DNA of 9,081 nucleotides from Candidatus Babelota bacterium (GTDB lineage Bacteria; JAGOBX01): positions 1-9,081 of the forward strand of contig JAGOBX010000114.1 of assembly GCA_017999075.1 (NCBI GenBank), written 5' to 3'. The position numbers and the translations under genes were made by a program. Shown here piece after piece: positions 7,801 through 9,081 of this stretch (positions within the stretch are counted from its first letter, which is position 1; every line of letters starts with the position of its first letter). The notes under the pieces were generated by a model. The model did no database searches. It was not told the origin of the DNA and was given only the letters and a program-made list of their open reading frames with translations.

Positions 7801-9081
7801 TTAGATGCCAATAATAATGTTTTCAAATGGCAGAACGCCAAATGGCAGCAGCTTGAAGGTCAGTTTAAAATGCTTGATGTTAAAACCGATACTGAAATAG
7901 TATCTCATTTTTCGCCTGAAAAGGAAATAGAATCAAAAAATATCCCGATAAATTTAGCTATTGACGCGATAAACGCATTGCCAGAAATTTTGTCTGTTAA
8001 AATTGAGGATAAAGATAAAATCGAGGCCGCAAAAAAAATAGTTGCAGAAGCGAAAGCAAAAGGCGCGGCTGACTCAGATATAACAAATCTTGATAAAATT
8101 TCTAAACTTGAAGCACAGATTACAGCGCTTGAGAAAAAAGCAGCAGAAGAAGCTGCGGCTAAATTAAAAGCTGAGCAAGAGGCAATTGCAAAAGCCGCAG
8201 CCGAAGAAGAAAAGAAAAATGCAATCAAATCAGCGATAGACGCAATAACCGCTTTTCCTGAAGTTTCGGCTGTTAAAATTGAGGATAAAGATAAAATCGA
8301 GGCCGCAAAAAAAATAGTTGCAGAAGCAAAAGCAAAAGGCGCGGCTGACGCAGATATAACAAACCTTGAAAAAATAACGCAGCTTGAAAGCAAGATAGGG
8401 GAACTTGAAAAAATTGCAGCGGAAGCAAAGGATATTTCAATTGAAAAAATTTCAGTAGGTAAAAACGCATCTGCAAGTTCCGGCACGGCAAAAAATGCAA
8501 TTGACGGCAATGTAAATACCTTATGGGCTGCAGGCTGGTTTGATAATGAATGGATCGCGATTGATTTAGGCGATAGAAAGAAAATCACAAAAGTAGCATT
8601 AAATTGGGAACGCTGCGGTTCAGAATATAAAATACAGGTATCGGACAATAATGAAATATGGAAAGATGCAGCGCATATAAAAAACGGCAAAACGGAGAAT
8701 AAAGAAATTACAGTTGATGTTTTAGGCAGATATGTCCTTCTGAAGGCTATTAAATGTCCTAACGGCGGGTCAGCAGTAAGAGAATTTGATATTTACGGTC
8801 GGGATTTGACTGCAGCAGAAAAAAAATCCGAAGCTGAAGCCGCTGAAAAAGCTGCGGCTGAAGAGTTGGCAAAAGCAGCCTTGAATCTTGCTTTAAATAA
8901 ATCAATAACCGCAATGTCCCAAAACAGAAGTTATCCCGTAAAAAATATTGTTGACGGAGATACTAATACTTACTGGCTTACAGATGAAGGCGGTAAACCG
9001 AATTTAACAATAAATTTTGGCGTTAATACGGAAATGACCACTTTAAAAATCAAATGGCATTCAAGGCGGTTAAGAGAAGGA
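4879..9081 (+). CDS. Giant exported protein with basic-box modules, discoidin domains and tectonin propeller, 3' end missing
   Basis: The frame from ATG 4879 has no stop through base 9081, giving 1401 codons and continuing past the edge. Residues 1-24 form a signal peptide (MLKK, then a hydrophobic core; likely cut near IDA-24). SKRGLRN follows at 31-37. Residues about 58-552 are four beta-rich modules separated by Arg/Ser/Lys-rich segments. Then come discoidin domain 1 (about 578-706: VNDGDVKTRW, SIDLGDRKK, YKIQVSDD, GRYVRM, WEFDIYG), a helical repeat (718-788), a six-bladed tectonin-like propeller (791-1004), two near-identical helical repeats (about 1025-1186) joined by an Ala/Glu/Lys helix, discoidin domain 2 (1188-1307: IDGNVNTLW, AIDLGDRKK, YKIQVSDN, GRYVLL, EFDIYG), an Ala/Glu/Lys linker, and the start of discoidin domain 3 (about 1335 on: LNLALNKSIT, VDGDTNTYW). 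No enzyme domain is visible. A secreted or surface glycan-binding protein is the likely role. Anchor or secretion signals would lie beyond the window. Domain calls are strong; the N-terminal modules match nothing I recognise. Confidence 0.93.
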   Translation, partial: MLKKISLFFVVTILLLAGIMKIDANERGSQSKRGLRNVEQKAALENVELPETNETTKSIEIGKIITDKVLPVELGKYYFTVNDKVYEVNLTTKEIKAFAEELPEISGSFFMVGADGQIYEMTDSRIDGLADSDKLRSVKSAKKSKSKKKILKSVSNSSSAKSVKSSRDARSVAGEDLSIKPITKFSVVGNDRYVYEYDLINKTVNKKDEFEYEIEDGKIYIKTGEEFETVDIQKLKDSKIEKLKDSDNENESERAVKSRSARSVRRSQTGNRGERRVEQLSGQDSKISDTEIIECTESGLIKIILKAEYSALIKKNEKIEGRIITKKPLNIDKSKIYFVENGYIYEADLKNNCIGKFIDKQVLKTNKYWFTVKPDGNILAVKLTDLTNDELTDSTKKTVGDRGVKSKSSPNRRVRTAGDRSETEVDTGLKDIIESDLRLKQENYIMAGKDRILYLYDIEKNEIFKYSKHSEEIKENQVLIIDSENNKYFIDLEKGTIEISKIEKFEDSEQEGDRGIRSRRSPKSQRPKIVKFGKSMKKTAESTVRSKRGVRSVSLQTDEEDAFLLELLSEFMLELEPAIEKISAGKLAFASSTSGQNSIEKFVNDGDVKTRWSSIFFDNHWISIDLGDRKKITKVVLNWERACGLNYKIQVSDDNINWIDAANITDGKWEIREIPVDAYGRYVRMNGVKRATQWGFSIWEFDIYGSDIVDKVEVDLKMKNAVIKSITDLINELPEVSIVKTEDREKIFSVLKLIEASKKYGASEADISNLDKLVKLENQLERLAKKNIMPANIIALNMSNEIVKSDGKGNWNAIGSGYNFIAVGADGELWTLKSQEIYRYKSDNNFEKIGGALVNISIGKNIWMVYGTNSSGAVYWRHPTQNVWQKLGGTLKQLSVGSDKTLFGVQSNQTIWELSNNNWNKLNGELNYVSVGNKDNIWGLTKDGQIYQYASGNWKQIDGNMKFISANNGNTAYGLDANNNVFKWQNAKWQQLEGQFKMLDVKTDTEIVSHFSPEKEIESKNIPINLAIDAINALPEILSVKIEDKDKIEAAKKIVAEAKAKGAADSDITNLDKISKLEAQITALEKKAAEEAAAKLKAEQEAIAKAAAEEEKKNAIKSAIDAITAFPEVSAVKIEDKDKIEAAKKIVAEAKAKGAADADITNLEKITQLESKIGELEKIAAEAKDISIEKISVGKNASASSGTAKNAIDGNVNTLWAAGWFDNEWIAIDLGDRKKITKVALNWERCGSEYKIQVSDNNEIWKDAAHIKNGKTENKEITVDVLGRYVLLKAIKCPNGGSAVREFDIYGRDLTAAEKKSEAEAAEKAAAEELAKAALNLALNKSITAMSQNRSYPVKNIVDGDTNTYWLTDEGGKPNLTINFGVNTEMTTLKIKWHSRRLREG
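5050..6534 (+). repeat. Four degenerate beta-rich modules, each ending in a basic RG[VI][KR]S box
   Basis: Each module has a first hairpin with a 'Y-x-Y-x-x-D/N-L' core: KYYFTVNDKVYEVNLTTKE (76-94), RYVYEYDLINKTV (192-204), KIYFVENGYIYEADLKNN (335-352) and RILYLYDIEKNEI (451-463). A second hairpin follows: FFMVGADGQIYEM, YEIEDGKIYIKT, YWFTVKPDGNILAV and VLIIDSENNKYFIDL. Each then ends with an acidic 'DS' stretch and a basic box: RSVKS (136-140), RAVKS (254-258), RGVKS (402-406) and RGIRS (514-518). A further RSKRGVRS closes the region at 545-552. Modules 2 and 4 also share SKIEK(L/F)xDS, with about two mismatches over 29 bases (from 5590 and from 6376). The repeat is degenerate and was found by eye; no named domain is assigned. 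Confidence 0.65.
6610..6996 (+). other. Discoidin (F5/8 type C) domain 1 of the giant protein
   Basis: Hallmarks appear in order: the strand VNDGDVKTRW, HWISIDLGDRKKITKV, LNWERACGLNYKIQ, VSDDNINW, GRYVRMNG and GFSIWEFDIYG. These fix a complete domain of about 129 residues. Its ITKVVLNWER core is almost the same as in domain 2 (8440-8799), and it is also close to the discoidin domain at 1708-2097. Confidence 0.88.
7249..7890 (+). repeat. Six-bladed tectonin-like beta-propeller
   Basis: A 'W-x-x-[IL]-x-G' motif recurs at residues 811, 846 (Phe instead of Trp), 884, 919, 954 and 989, a spacing of 35-38 residues. Each is followed by an 'isVG...iwgl...g.iyqy' pattern, such as YVSVGNKDNIWGLTKDGQIY. 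There are five full blades. A half-blade (ANIIALNMSNEIVKSDG) precedes the first motif and the complementary half (WQQLEGQFKMLDVK) follows the last, so together they would close a sixth blade. Tectonin/tachylectin-type propellers bind bacterial or glycan ligands in other organisms. Binding here is inferred. Confidence 0.82.
7951..8434 (+). repeat. Two near-identical helical repeats, 276-base period
   Basis: Bases 7996-8091 and 8272-8367 differ at only three positions. Two are silent (GCG/GCA and AAT/AAC) and one is TCA/GCA. They encode VKIEDKDKIEAAKKIVAEAK and flanks, inside a three-helix-like unit of about 70 residues: 'aidAI-ALPEvs..KieDKdKIeaAKkiv.eakakGa.d.ditNLdKi.kLE.qi..LEK'. Diverged copies occur at residues 718-788 of the same protein and at 907-1143 in the first gene. 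The pattern resembles the 'ALP...l.DK..V..AR..Y..L...K..V.N...L..AE' helical repeats of Gram-positive surface proteins. An Ala/Glu/Lys helix joins the two copies. Confidence 0.8.
8440..8799 (+). other. Discoidin (F5/8 type C) domain 2 of the giant protein
   Basis: The signatures are VGKNASASSGTAKNAIDG, NTLW, EWIAIDLGDRKKITKV, ALNWERCGSEYKIQVSDN, GRYVLLKA and VREFDIYG. The domain is complete at about 120 residues. The NTLWAAGW stretch replaces the usual NTRW, so the Arg common in the family is Leu here. In domain 1 the Arg is kept. Confidence 0.86.
8881..9081 (+). other. Discoidin-like domain 3, truncated by the window edge
   Basis: LNLALNKSIT, then VKNIVDGDTNTYW and LTINFGVNTEMTTLKIKW, match the first half of a discoidin/CBM32-like domain. 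It is about 67 residues long when the window ends. It follows an Ala/Glu/Lys linker (about 8812-8880). Confidence 0.72.

Noticed and set aside
7905-8690. Long open frame on the - strand (261 codons)
   Set aside because: It lies opposite the giant gene over its repeated Ala/Lys/Glu codons. Its translation is a low-complexity Ser/Ala/Phe string with internal duplicates that mirror the + strand repeats. The + frame has clear domains, so this is a shadow.

Overview
The window comes from an AT-rich bacterial genome. It carries four consecutive genes, all on the + strand, and all three whose starts are visible encode exported proteins. All three have a purine-rich Shine-Dalgarno 8-9 nt before an ATG. 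Two have signal-peptide-like N-termini and the third has a lipoprotein signal. I see no phage, transposase, CRISPR, tRNA or rRNA gene. The lineage cannot be fixed from the sequence. No LPXTG, SLH or type IX sorting signal is visible, but the ends of both large proteins that might show a leader or an anchor lie partly outside the window.

Layout. (1) 1-2610 is the 3' part of a large multi-lectin protein, open at the left edge. In order it has a bulb-type (B-) lectin, an alpha-helical repeat, a ricin-type beta-trefoil, a Pro/Thr/Ala linker, a discoidin (F5/8 type C, CBM32-like) domain and a second ricin-type trefoil. (2) 2611-2900 is a non-coding spacer full of short repeats. (3) 2901-3530 encodes a small exported coiled-coil protein. 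(4) 3627-4661 encodes a lipoprotein of the ABC_sub_bind/TrpX-like substrate-binding family, with no transporter partner in view. (5) 4662-4878 is a second repeat-bearing spacer with a hairpin. (6) 4879-9081 is the first 1401 codons of a giant exported protein that runs off the right edge. It has a signal peptide, four degenerate beta-rich modules separated by basic Arg/Ser/Lys segments, a discoidin domain, a helical repeat, a six-bladed tectonin-like propeller, two nearly identical helical repeats, a second discoidin domain, an Ala/Glu/Lys linker and the start of a third discoidin domain.

How they may fit together. The two large proteins use one domain vocabulary (discoidin plus a helical repeat of the 'ALPE...DKxKIxxAK' type) but carry different lectin folds: B-lectin and ricin in one, tectonin in the other. 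This suggests a domain-shuffled family of secreted carbohydrate-binding or adhesive proteins. The most unusual signal is a short basic box, R-[GAS]-[VIL]-[KR]-[SN]. It lies just after the signal peptide in two otherwise unrelated proteins (as SKRGVRN and SKRGLRN) and recurs between the beta-rich modules of the giant protein. It could mark a processing, anchoring or polyanion-binding site. That role is inference.

The intergenic regions share small elements (GGGGAC, CGGTTC-TAATTTAA, CAATTGA tandems) that look like dispersed genomic repeats.
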